Source: an uncultured Bacteroidales bacterium (GTDB taxonomy: Bacteria; Bacteroidota; Bacteroidia; Bacteroidales; UBA932). From it: a stretch of 64,000 bases of DNA. Below are positions 26,534 to 34,077 of this stretch, one piece after another; position 1 is the first letter of the stretch; each line of letters starts with the position of its first letter. The DNA lies in contig CAMJHF010000009.1 in NCBI GenBank assembly GCA_946405435.1, forward strand, positions 1 to 64,000, in the 5' to 3' direction. Made by a program: the position numbers and the translations under genes. The notes beneath the pieces are model-generated. The model had not been told where the DNA came from. It did not search any database and saw nothing but the letters and a program-made list of their open reading frames with translations.

Positions 26534-27940
26534 ATGCTAAAACAAATGGCTCGTTTTCTGGATCCGCCCAGGCCGAAGGCGCAAATTCCGGCCGAAAAAG
26601 TAGACAAAGAATATAAAGCGATGAGGCTCAAGGTCTTCCTTGGGGCTTTCCTGGGATATGCGGCATACTATCTGGTCCGAAAGAACCTTTCTCTCGCCGC
26701 TCCAGACATGATAAATGACGGAATATTGGATGCAGGCAAAGTCGGACTCGCCATGTCGGCCGTGTCCATTGCCTATGCGTTCAGCAAATTTGTCATGGGC
26801 AGTGTGTCCGACCGTTCCGACGCGCGCAAGTTCCTGTGTGTCGGCCTTGTCCTTTCGGCCATCACCATGATGGCCGTAGGTCTTATACCTTTCGGTCCCA
26901 ATACTGCCGTCAACACCGCCATCATCTTTGTGCTCATGCTCATCGTAGGGTGGCTGAGCGGCTTTGGATGGCCTCCTTGCGGCCGTATCATGGCGCATTG
27001 GTTCAGCCAGAACGAGCGCAGCTTCAAGATGAGCATCTGGAACGTATCCCATACCATCGGTAGTTTCTCCCTTGGCTTTCTTGCAATTGCGGGTGTTTCC
27101 CTTGCCGCTGACCTGGGCGTCGTCCAGACCTGGAGGGGCAATTTCGTATTCCCTGCAATCATTGCAATGCTCATAGCCCTTTTTTGCTGGTGGGCCATAA
27201 GGGACACGCCCGAGTCCTGCGGACTTCCTTCCGTCGCCGACTGGCGGGGCGACCACAGCGGCATCAAGTCAAAGGGCGCTGCAGGCGAAAAGCTTCCTTT
27301 CAAGACGCTGTTCGTGGATTATGTGCTCAAGAACAAGCTGCTCTGGATCGTTGCTATTTCCAACGTGGCCGTGTACATGGTGCGTTACGGCATTGGTGAC
27401 TGGGCTCCCACCTACCTCCAGACCAAGGGCATCATGACGGCAGCGGAGAGCAAAGTGGCTTTCTCCGTCCATAATATAGTAGGGGCTGTCGGCACCATCA
27501 CCTGCGGCTGGGCCACATCCAAGATATTCAAGGGCCGCTGCGCTCCGATGAATGTCATCTGCATGTTCCTCTGCGCCATCGGCGTGCTGCTCTACTGGAT
27601 GGTCGGTGCCGGAATAATCCAGGCCGGTCCTTCCGCACAGAAAGTGCTGGTCTACGTTGCGTTGTGCATGATAGGCTTCTTCATCTACGGCCCCGTGGCC
27701 CTCACCGGAGTGCAGGCCCTCAACCTGGTTCCAAAGAATGCTGCCGGTACCGCCGCCGGATTCGTTGGCCTGTTCGGCTACCTCGTGGGAGATGCCGTGT
27801 GCTCCAAGATCGTCGTGGGCGGAATCGCCAACGGCAGTTCATGGGACACCGCCATGCTTGCAGTAGCCATAGGAGCGCTGATAGGCGTAGGTCTCTGCGC
27901 CATCCTGATTCCAAGCGAAAAGAATCTCGCCAGGTCCTAA
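26534..27940 (+). CDS. glpT: GlpT/UhpT-type organophosphate:phosphate antiporter (MFS)
   Basis: 468 residues from ATG 26534 (ATG 26546 is also possible). Twelve membrane helices. Family signatures GYAAYYLVRKNLSLAAPDM, where the Arg-Lys pair is at the phosphate site, LSGFGWPPCGRIMAHWFSQNERS, and RYGIGDWAPTYL. GlpT exchanges glycerol-3-phosphate for phosphate; the presence of glpQ, glpK and glpF in the same region favours G3P over hexose-phosphate, but specificity is not decided by sequence alone. Stop codons interleave with the DUF1846 gene. Confidence 0.85.
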   Translation: MLKQMARFLDPPRPKAQIPAEKVDKEYKAMRLKVFLGAFLGYAAYYLVRKNLSLAAPDMINDGILDAGKVGLAMSAVSIAYAFSKFVMGSVSDRSDARKFLCVGLVLSAITMMAVGLIPFGPNTAVNTAIIFVLMLIVGWLSGFGWPPCGRIMAHWFSQNERSFKMSIWNVSHTIGSFSLGFLAIAGVSLAADLGVVQTWRGNFVFPAIIAMLIALFCWWAIRDTPESCGLPSVADWRGDHSGIKSKGAAGEKLPFKTLFVDYVLKNKLLWIVAISNVAVYMVRYGIGDWAPTYLQTKGIMTAAESKVAFSVHNIVGAVGTITCGWATSKIFKGRCAPMNVICMFLCAIGVLLYWMVGAGIIQAGPSAQKVLVYVALCMIGFFIYGPVALTGVQALNLVPKNAAGTAAGFVGLFGYLVGDAVCSKIVVGGIANGSSWDTAMLAVAIGALIGVGLCAILIPSEKNLARS

Positions 27941-29412
27941 ACGGTATTGGTGTTTTTCTTTACGGGGTCGCAGGTCAGGCCGACCCCGAGTTTCTTGAAG
28001 GTCTTACGGTCCACTTCACTGAGCAATACGGTGGAGTGGACTTGGCATCCTTCGAACTGGGGGAGCGTCTCGAGGGCCTTCCTGCAGTTTTCGTCGCTGC
28101 GGCTCAGCATTGACAGGGCCACAAGCACTTCGTCCGTGTGAAGGCGGGGATTGTGTCCATGCAGGAAGTAGGTCTTGGTGCGGGCTATAGGCTCTATCAT
28201 CTCCTGAGGGATGAGGAGCACTGAATGGTCGATGCCGGCCAGATATTTGACGGCATTGAGAATGAGCGCCGCGCTTGGACCGAGCAGCGGGGAAGTCTTG
28301 GCTGTTATGATGGTGCCGTCCTTGAGCTCTATCGCTGCGGAGGCTACCCCTGATTCCAGTTTGCGTTCGTATGCCGCCACGGTGGTCTTGCGCCAGGCTG
28401 TCGTTATGCCTGCCTGCCTCATGAGCAGGGCGGTCTTGTTGACCTCGCCTTCGGAGCCGTCGCCTTCGGCAAGCTTCCGGAGGGCCTCATAGTAGCGGCG
28501 CACTATTTCGTCGCGCGAGGCGTTGCTGCAGACTTCTTCGTCGCTCAGGCAGAAGCCGACCATGTTGACTCCCATGTCGGTGGGGGACTTGTACGGATTC
28601 TCGCCGTAGATGCTTTCGAAGAGCACGTTGAGCACGGGGAATATCTCGATGTCGCGGTTGTAGTTGACCGCGGTCTTGCCGTAGGCCTCAAGGTGGAACG
28701 GGTCGATCATGTTGACGTCGTTGAGGTCGGCCGTGGCGGCTTCGTAGGCCAGGTTGACGGGGTGCTTGAGGGGGAGGTTCCACACGGGGAAGGTCTCGAA
28801 TTTGGCGTATCCTGCCTTGATTCCGCGCTTGTGCTCCTGGTACAACTGGCTGAGGCAGACCGCCATTTTGCCGCTGCCGGGGCCTGGCGCCGTGACCACC
28901 ACGAGGGGCCGGGTGGTGCGCACATAGTCGTTGCGGCCGAAACCCTCGTCCGAGTCTATGAGGGCGACGTTGTTGGGGTAACCCTCGATGGTGTGGTGGT
29001 AGTACACTTTGATGCCCATCCTCTCCAGGCGCTTGCGGTAGGCGTCGGCGCTTGCCTGGCCGTTGTAGTGGGTGATTACCACCGAATTGACGAGCAGCCC
29101 GCGCTTTTCGAATTCCTCGCGCAGACGAAGGACGTCCACATCGTAAGTAATGCCCAGGTCGCTCCTCATTTTGTTTTTCTCGATGTCGATGGCGCTGATC
29201 ACAATCAGGATCTCGGCCTCGGACGAGAGCTGCATAAGCAGACGGAGTTTGTTGTCGGGATGGAAGCCGGGCAGTACGCGGCTGGCATGGTTGTCGTCGA
29301 AAAGTTTACCGCCGAACTCAAGGTACAACTTGTCGCCGAATCTGGCGATACGCTCCTTGATGTGTTCCGATTGAATTTTGAGATATTTCTCGCTGTCGAA
29401 TCCGTATTTCAT
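27937..29412 (-). CDS. DUF1846 family protein
   Basis: 491 residues, the family's normal length. Recognised by KYGFDSEKYLKIQSEHI at the N-terminus, HYNGQASADAYRKRLE, a P-loop-like VVTAPGPGSGKMAVCLSQ near residue 172, PLKHPVNLAYEAATADL and MGVNMVGFCLSDEEVC. The GPGSGKM segment suggests nucleotide or phosphate binding. The family is common in anaerobes and gut bacteria; structures exist, but I know of no established function. Monocistronic, divergent from the slyD-GT2-trkA unit. Confidence 0.88.
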   Translation of the reverse strand: MKYGFDSEKYLKIQSEHIKERIARFGDKLYLEFGGKLFDDNHASRVLPGFHPDNKLRLLMQLSSEAEILIVISAIDIEKNKMRSDLGITYDVDVLRLREEFEKRGLLVNSVVITHYNGQASADAYRKRLERMGIKVYYHHTIEGYPNNVALIDSDEGFGRNDYVRTTRPLVVVTAPGPGSGKMAVCLSQLYQEHKRGIKAGYAKFETFPVWNLPLKHPVNLAYEAATADLNDVNMIDPFHLEAYGKTAVNYNRDIEIFPVLNVLFESIYGENPYKSPTDMGVNMVGFCLSDEEVCSNASRDEIVRRYYEALRKLAEGDGSEGEVNKTALLMRQAGITTAWRKTTVAAYERKLESGVASAAIELKDGTIITAKTSPLLGPSAALILNAVKYLAGIDHSVLLIPQEMIEPIARTKTYFLHGHNPRLHTDEVLVALSMLSRSDENCRKALETLPQFEGCQVHSTVLLSEVDRKTFKKLGVGLTCDPVKKNTNTV

Positions 29413-29420
29413 ACGGACTA

Positions 29421-29428
29421 CAAATATA
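29421..29428 (-). promoter_or_regulatory. TAnnTTTG box of the DUF1846 gene
   Basis: TATATTTG on the minus strand, 8 nt before the ATG. Confidence 0.6.
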
Positions 29429-29441
29429 CTGAAAAAATGAT

Positions 29442-29449
29442 TAACTTTG
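29442..29449 (+). promoter_or_regulatory. TAnnTTTG box of slyD-GT2-trkA
   Basis: TAACTTTG, 20 nt before the slyD ATG at 29470; 13 bp from the divergent DUF1846 box. Confidence 0.55.
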
Positions 29450-29469
29450 TAGCTTTAATACAAAAATTA

Positions 29470-30078
29470 ATGAAAATTGAGAAGAATAAAGTAGTGGCAC
29501 TGAGCTACGAACTCGAAGTTGAAGGACGCATCGCCGACAAGGCCGGCAATGATGCCCCTCTTGAGTATATTCACGGAACAGGCATGCTCCTGCCCAAATT
29601 CGAGGCGGCGGTGCATGGAAAGGAGGAGGGGGATGAATTCGCCTTCACCCTGACTCCCGAAGAAGGATACGGAACCTACAATCCCAATTATCTGGTCCGT
29701 CTGCCCCTGCAGGCGTTCGAAGTTGACGGCAAAGTCCGCGAGGAACTGCTTGTGGTGGGACGCACCCTCCCCATGCTCAATTCCGAGGGCCAGGTGGTGC
29801 AGGGTACCGTCGCCTCCGTCACGGAAGACTCCGTGACCATGGACTTCAATCATCCCATGGCCGGAAAGACATTGAATTTCAAGGGTAAAGTAGAAGCTGT
29901 GCGGGAAGCCTCCGAGAAGGAGCTCCGCGAGGGGCTTCACGGGGAATACCTGCCGCCCCAGGAAGGCTGCGGACACTGCCACGGCAAGCACAAAGGCGAG
30001 GGATGCTGCCATGAGAAAGGCGAATGCGATTGTGAGGGCGACTGCAACTGCGAAGGCGGTTGCGATTGCGGGAAATAA
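29470..30078 (+). CDS. slyD: SlyD-like FKBP peptidyl-prolyl isomerase with Cys-rich tail
   Basis: 202 residues from ATG 29470. FKBP core KVVALSYELEVEG, PLEYIHGTGMLLPKFEAAVHG, insert-in-flap chaperone domain (residues about 70-125), and DFNHPMAGKTLNFKGKV, as in SlyD. The last 37 residues hold 11 Cys and several His (CGHCHGKHKGEGCCHEK and CDCEGDCNCEGGCDCG), a metal-binding tail like that of Escherichia coli SlyD, which binds nickel. Proline isomerase and chaperone in the cytoplasm; metal identity here is inference. Six nt upstream of a glycosyltransferase gene. Confidence 0.92.
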   Translation: MKIEKNKVVALSYELEVEGRIADKAGNDAPLEYIHGTGMLLPKFEAAVHGKEEGDEFAFTLTPEEGYGTYNPNYLVRLPLQAFEVDGKVREELLVVGRTLPMLNSEGQVVQGTVASVTEDSVTMDFNHPMAGKTLNFKGKVEAVREASEKELREGLHGEYLPPQEGCGHCHGKHKGEGCCHEKGECDCEGDCNCEGGCDCGK

Positions 30079-30084
30079 AGACCG

Positions 30085-31146
30085 ATGCGGACAGCCGTCG
30101 TCATCCTGAACTGGAATACGGAACGCTATCTCAAGGCATTCCTGCCCGGGCTTGTGGCTTCTTGCCCGGCAGACGCCGAAGTGATAGTGGCCGACAACGG
30201 TTCTGCCGACAGCTCCCTGGAATGGGTGCGTTCGGAGTATCCCGGCGTCAGGACCATAGCCCTGGATGCAAACTATGGCTTCACGGGAGGCTACAACCGG
30301 GCGCTGGCGCAGGTGGAGGCGGAGTATTTCGTCCTCATCAACTCGGATATCCAGGTAGCTCCGGGCTGGCTCGAGCCGCTGGTGGAGTATATGGATTCCC
30401 ATCCGCAATGCGGTGTCTGCGGCCCCAAACTGCATGCCCTGGAAGTTGCCCCAGACGGGCGATATGTCTGCACAGACCGTTTCGAATATGCCGGGGCGGC
30501 CGGCGGGTTGCTGGACCGCTTCGGATTCCCTTTTTGCCGCGGGCGTGTGCTGGATATGGTCGACGAAGACCGCGGCCAGTATGATTCGGCGGCGGACGTC
30601 ATGTGGGTAAGCGGCGCATGCATGGTCACCCGTTCTTCGCTTTGGAGGGCGCTGGATGGCCTTGACGACCGTTTCTTCGCCCACATGGAAGAGATAGACT
30701 ATTGCTGGAAGGCCCAGCGTATGGGGTTCTCCGTCACGGTGGTTCCGCAGAGCACGGTGTGGCATCTTGGAGGCGGTACGCTGGCTCCGGAGTCGCCCTT
30801 CAAGCTCAAGCTCAACTACCGGAACAATCTGCTGCTGCTGGACAACAATCTTGCCTCTACTGTAGGTCCCGCGAGGGCGCGGCTGCTCGTTTTTGCGCGT
30901 CTGCTCCTGGACGGCTGTACGGCTGTCGTCTATCTTCTTACCGGCAGGACCGCCATGACCGGGGCTGTATATCAGGCGCACAAAGAATGGCGGAAACTCC
31001 GCAGGCGCGAAGGCCGCCAGATGGCAATAACTCCCAATGTCAAGGGATTTTGGAAAATTTGCATTATATTGCAATACTTTACGAAAAGGAAAGGCGTTTT
31101 CAATTATCTGAAGCATTATGAAGATAGTCATTCAGGGAGCAGGTGA
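30085..31146 (+). CDS. Family 2 glycosyltransferase (rhamnosyltransferase-like)
   Basis: 353 residues. GT-A fold: VVILNWNTERYL, VIVADNGSADSSL, NYGFTGGYNRAL, LINSDIQVAPGWL (the DxD equivalent) and the acceptor loop FAHMEEIDYCWKAQRMGF. After residue 280 comes a hydrophobic segment (ARLLVFARLLLDGCTAVVYLL) that probably sits on the membrane. Acts on a cell-surface polysaccharide or glycolipid of unknown structure. In a row slyD-GT2-trkA; its last 29 bp overlap trkA. Confidence 0.88.
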   Translation: MRTAVVILNWNTERYLKAFLPGLVASCPADAEVIVADNGSADSSLEWVRSEYPGVRTIALDANYGFTGGYNRALAQVEAEYFVLINSDIQVAPGWLEPLVEYMDSHPQCGVCGPKLHALEVAPDGRYVCTDRFEYAGAAGGLLDRFGFPFCRGRVLDMVDEDRGQYDSAADVMWVSGACMVTRSSLWRALDGLDDRFFAHMEEIDYCWKAQRMGFSVTVVPQSTVWHLGGGTLAPESPFKLKLNYRNNLLLLDNNLASTVGPARARLLVFARLLLDGCTAVVYLLTGRTAMTGAVYQAHKEWRKLRRREGRQMAITPNVKGFWKICIILQYFTKRKGVFNYLKHYEDSHSGSR

Positions 31147-32482
31147 AATCGGCTCGCACCTTGCCAAGATGCTGCGGGCGGAAGCCAATGACATTACGGT
31201 GATTGACAATGACACCAGGCGGCTTTCGGCGCTGATGGCTTACGCCGACGTGGAAACGGTGCTTGGCAACCCCTTGTCAATCAAGACACTCAGGGATGCC
31301 GGAGTGTCCCGGGCAGACCTGTTTATCGCCGTGTACCCCCTGTCTACTCAGGAGGTCAATATAGTGGGCGCCCTTCTGGCTAAGCAGCTTGGTGCGCACA
31401 AGGTCATCGCCCGCATCAACGACGAGGACTATCTGGCGGCCGAAAACCGCCTGCTTTTCAAGGAGTTGGGCATCGAACTGATGTTCTACCCCGAAAAGAG
31501 CGCCGCCGACGAGATCATAAATTCCCTCAAGCACGTTTCTTCGTCTGATACCATGGATTTCGCGCGCGGCAAGCTTCAGATATCGGTTTTCAAGATCGAC
31601 GAAGATTCCCCGATGGTGGACCTGCGGCTCGACGAATTCATCAGCATGATGACTCCGGAAGAGACGGCCCTGTTCCGTATCATCGCCATATCCCGTGATA
31701 CCCAGACCATTATACCAAAGTTCGATACGAAGTTCCAATACGGTGACGTGCTCTTCACCGTGTCGCGCCGCGAGGGCCTCAAGAGTATCATCAAATACTT
31801 CGGAAAATCCGAAGAGAGCATATCCAAGGTGATGATTGTCGGAGGTTCACCCATAGCGGAAATGGTGGCCCGAAATATCTCAGCACACGCAGGGACGGTG
31901 AAGATTATCGAAAAGGACAAGTCCCGCTGCATTGCCCTTTCGGAGAGGCTGCCCGAGTCCGTGCTGGTCGTTAACGGTGACGGATCCAATTCGGACTTCC
32001 TGTTCGAGGAAGGAATCCGGGACTACGACGCCTTCATCGCCCTGACAGAGAGCGACGAGAGCAACGTCCTGCTGTGCGTGGTGGCCAAGAAATTCGGAGT
32101 TTCGAGGACGGTTGCCGAGGTGGAGAATATTGAATACATACGTCTGGCCGAGGAGATGGGCGTGGACACAGTGATCAACAAAAAGCTCATAACCGCCGGC
32201 AAGATTTTCCGGTTCACCCTTTCCGGCAAGGCCCGTTTCGTCAAGTATATGTCGGGCAGCAACGCGGAAATCATAGAGTATACCGTCGCCCCGGGAAGTG
32301 CTATCACCAAAAAGCCCATCAAGGAACTGAACTTCCCGACCAACGCCATCATCGCAGGCGTGGTTCGTGGCAACGACTCCTTCATTGCCGTGGGTGATAC
32401 TCACATCGAAGACTACGACCGCGTGGCTATCCTTGCCTTGCCGCAGTCCGTCAAGGACATAGACAAATTCTTCAAGGCGTAG
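31118..32482 (+). CDS. trkA: Trk-type potassium uptake regulatory protein TrkA
   Basis: 454 residues: two RCK_N/RCK_C pairs. First Rossmann fold IQGAGEIGSHLAKML with acidic end VIDNDTRRL, the second around residue 235 (VMIVGGSPIAEMVARNI, IIEKDKSR). NAD-binding cytoplasmic gating subunit of a TrkH/KtrB potassium channel; no trkH gene is adjacent. Three-prime end overlaps the convergent flavoprotein gene by 11 bp. Confidence 0.94.
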   Translation: MKIVIQGAGEIGSHLAKMLRAEANDITVIDNDTRRLSALMAYADVETVLGNPLSIKTLRDAGVSRADLFIAVYPLSTQEVNIVGALLAKQLGAHKVIARINDEDYLAAENRLLFKELGIELMFYPEKSAADEIINSLKHVSSSDTMDFARGKLQISVFKIDEDSPMVDLRLDEFISMMTPEETALFRIIAISRDTQTIIPKFDTKFQYGDVLFTVSRREGLKSIIKYFGKSEESISKVMIVGGSPIAEMVARNISAHAGTVKIIEKDKSRCIALSERLPESVLVVNGDGSNSDFLFEEGIRDYDAFIALTESDESNVLLCVVAKKFGVSRTVAEVENIEYIRLAEEMGVDTVINKKLITAGKIFRFTLSGKARFVKYMSGSNAEIIEYTVAPGSAITKKPIKELNFPTNAIIAGVVRGNDSFIAVGDTHIEDYDRVAILALPQSVKDIDKFFKA

Positions 32483-33830
32483 CGGCGCTGCATCCGGCCA
32501 GATGCCCGGTGCAGAAAGCGAGCTGGAGGTTGTAGCCTCCGGTGTCGGCGTCAACGTCCAGGGCCTCCCCGCAGAAATAGAGCCCTTTTACAAGGCGCGA
32601 TTCCAATGTCTTGGGCACGATTTCGTCGGTCGAAATGCCTCCGGCAGTGACTACTGCCCTTTCCCAGCCTACGAATCCTTCCAGGTCGAAGCGCCACTCT
32701 TTCAGGGCTTTTGCTATGGTTACCAGGTTTACCCACACCTTCGTGTCGGCTCGCCCGCGCCTTTCCAGGGTAATGATTTCCGGATGGGCAGCAGTGAATC
32801 CTGGAATGAGTTCCCAGGGCATGAGCTTGCCAAGGAGGACTCGGCAGCGCTCCTTTTCCCTCATTCGGGCGGAGCGCGGGTCCTTGCCTATTTCGTCCCA
32901 GAGTTCTTTGACGCGGGTGGTGAGTTCGGTCAGCGTCACTCCCGGCTTGAGGTCGATGAGAAGTGCTGTGCGCGAACCGTTTATCATTGCCTTGACTGTT
33001 TTCCTGCTGAGCTGGAAGCCTATGGGACCTTCTATGCCGCCGTCGGTGAAATCAATGTCGCCGAATTCTTCTCCGGCTGCGGTGCCTTGTATCAAGAGGC
33101 TGGCGCCTATGTTCTTGAGCGATATGCCGCAGAGGTTACGGCCTGCGGCTGTCAGCGGAGTTTCCCTGGGGATATGGTGAGGGAGGTCGGAGTGTTCCGG
33201 CTTTTCTTTGTAGCCGGCCGGAACCAGCGCCGTGAGGGAAGGGAAGAGAGGTGTGACTTTGTGCCCCAGCCCTTCAGCCCAGCGGAAGGCGTCTCCCGTG
33301 GAACCGGTGCCAGGGTAGCTCAGCCCGCCGGTGGCAACGATAAGCCTGCTGCACTGGTGGACTGTGCTGTCGGCCATCTTGATGATGAATCTGCTGCCGG
33401 CCTCTATGTTTTCGACCTCGGCTTCGTTTTCTATCTTGACGCCCTGCCCAAGGCACTCCCGCACCAGGACGTCCACGACGTCGGAAGCCCTGTGGGACGT
33501 TGGGAAGGCCCGGTCGCCGCGTTCTACGACCGTGGACAGCCCTGCGGACTCGAAAAAGTCGATGACGCTCTGGGGAGGGAAACTCCGCCACGCCGGCCGC
33601 ACTGTCTGGGCACCTGAGCGAATGTGTGACGAGAAGGCGCCCCAGTCCTTGAGGTTGGTAAAATTGCACCGTCCTTTTCCGGTAATCATAATTTTGCGGG
33701 CAGGACGCGGCATTTTTTCCAGTACGCAAACCCTTAACGCTTCATCCCTTTTGCGCGCTTCCTCAGCCGCCGAATATGCAGCCATGAGCCCGGAGGCTCC
33801 GCCGCCTATTATTATGATGTCGTAGAACAT
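32472..33830 (-). CDS. HI0933-family FAD-dependent oxidoreductase
   Basis: 452 residues. N-terminal dinucleotide fold DIIIIGGGASGLMAAYSAAE, MITGKGRCNFTNLKD (family hallmark), LIVATGGLSYPGTGSTGDAF, and near the C-terminus VVTAGGISTDEIVPKTLESR and LYFCGEALDVDADTGGYNLQ. Flavoenzyme of unknown substrate; one relative, BaiN, reduces bile-acid intermediates in Clostridium, but the family is far broader. Confidence 0.9.
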   Translation of the reverse strand: MFYDIIIIGGGASGLMAAYSAAEEARKRDEALRVCVLEKMPRPARKIMITGKGRCNFTNLKDWGAFSSHIRSGAQTVRPAWRSFPPQSVIDFFESAGLSTVVERGDRAFPTSHRASDVVDVLVRECLGQGVKIENEAEVENIEAGSRFIIKMADSTVHQCSRLIVATGGLSYPGTGSTGDAFRWAEGLGHKVTPLFPSLTALVPAGYKEKPEHSDLPHHIPRETPLTAAGRNLCGISLKNIGASLLIQGTAAGEEFGDIDFTDGGIEGPIGFQLSRKTVKAMINGSRTALLIDLKPGVTLTELTTRVKELWDEIGKDPRSARMREKERCRVLLGKLMPWELIPGFTAAHPEIITLERRGRADTKVWVNLVTIAKALKEWRFDLEGFVGWERAVVTAGGISTDEIVPKTLESRLVKGLYFCGEALDVDADTGGYNLQLAFCTGHLAGCSAATP

Positions 33831-33851
33831 ATTTTGTTGAAAAAATGTTTA

Positions 33852-33859
33852 CAAATATA
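33852..33859 (-). promoter_or_regulatory. TAnnTTTG box of the HI0933-family gene
   Basis: TATATTTG on the minus strand, 21 nt before the ATG. Confidence 0.55.
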
Positions 33860-33892
33860 AATATTCTTTTTGGACGGCAGTGGAATTGTAGT

Positions 33893-33900
33893 TAACTTTG
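33893..33900 (+). promoter_or_regulatory. TAnnTTTG box of the peptide-BACON lipoprotein unit
   Basis: TAACTTTG, 33 nt before the ATG of the 46-residue gene. Confidence 0.55.
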
Positions 33901-33933
33901 TCGGCTGTGGCAATCAATTATCATCATTATACC

Positions 33934-34074
33934 ATGGTTTCAAAAAACAATCGTTTTGAAGTGCCGGCCTACGTGTCGCCGGAATGTGACGTCTGCAACT
34001 TCCTCTCAGGCGTCATAATCTGCCAGAGTGCAACTACTGAGGATTGGACAATTGATCAGGAAGGTAGCTTTTGA
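33934..34074 (+). CDS. 46-residue peptide upstream of the BACON lipoprotein
   Basis: ATG at 33934, TGA at 34072-34074; the lipoprotein ATG follows after 3 nt. The peptide begins MVSKNNRFEVPAYVSPEC, has a short hydrophobic stretch FLSGVIICQS with three Cys in the middle, and ends TTEDWTIDQEGSF. A basic start, a V-x-x-Y-x-x-PE strand, a small Ser/Cys-rich core and an acidic, aromatic tail is the layout of the short peptides often encoded just before fimbrillin-like lipoprotein genes in Bacteroidales. No signal peptide or known domain; function unknown. Sharing one promoter and the tight spacing argue that it is translated. Confidence 0.6.
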   Translation: MVSKNNRFEVPAYVSPECDVCNFLSGVIICQSATTEDWTIDQEGSF

Positions 34075-34077
34075 CGT

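Noticed and set aside
29467..31131. A 554-codon minus-strand frame opposite slyD and the GT2 gene
   Set aside because: Antisense of two clear genes; the sequence has no domain and is rich in His, Arg and Gln as antisense frames here are.
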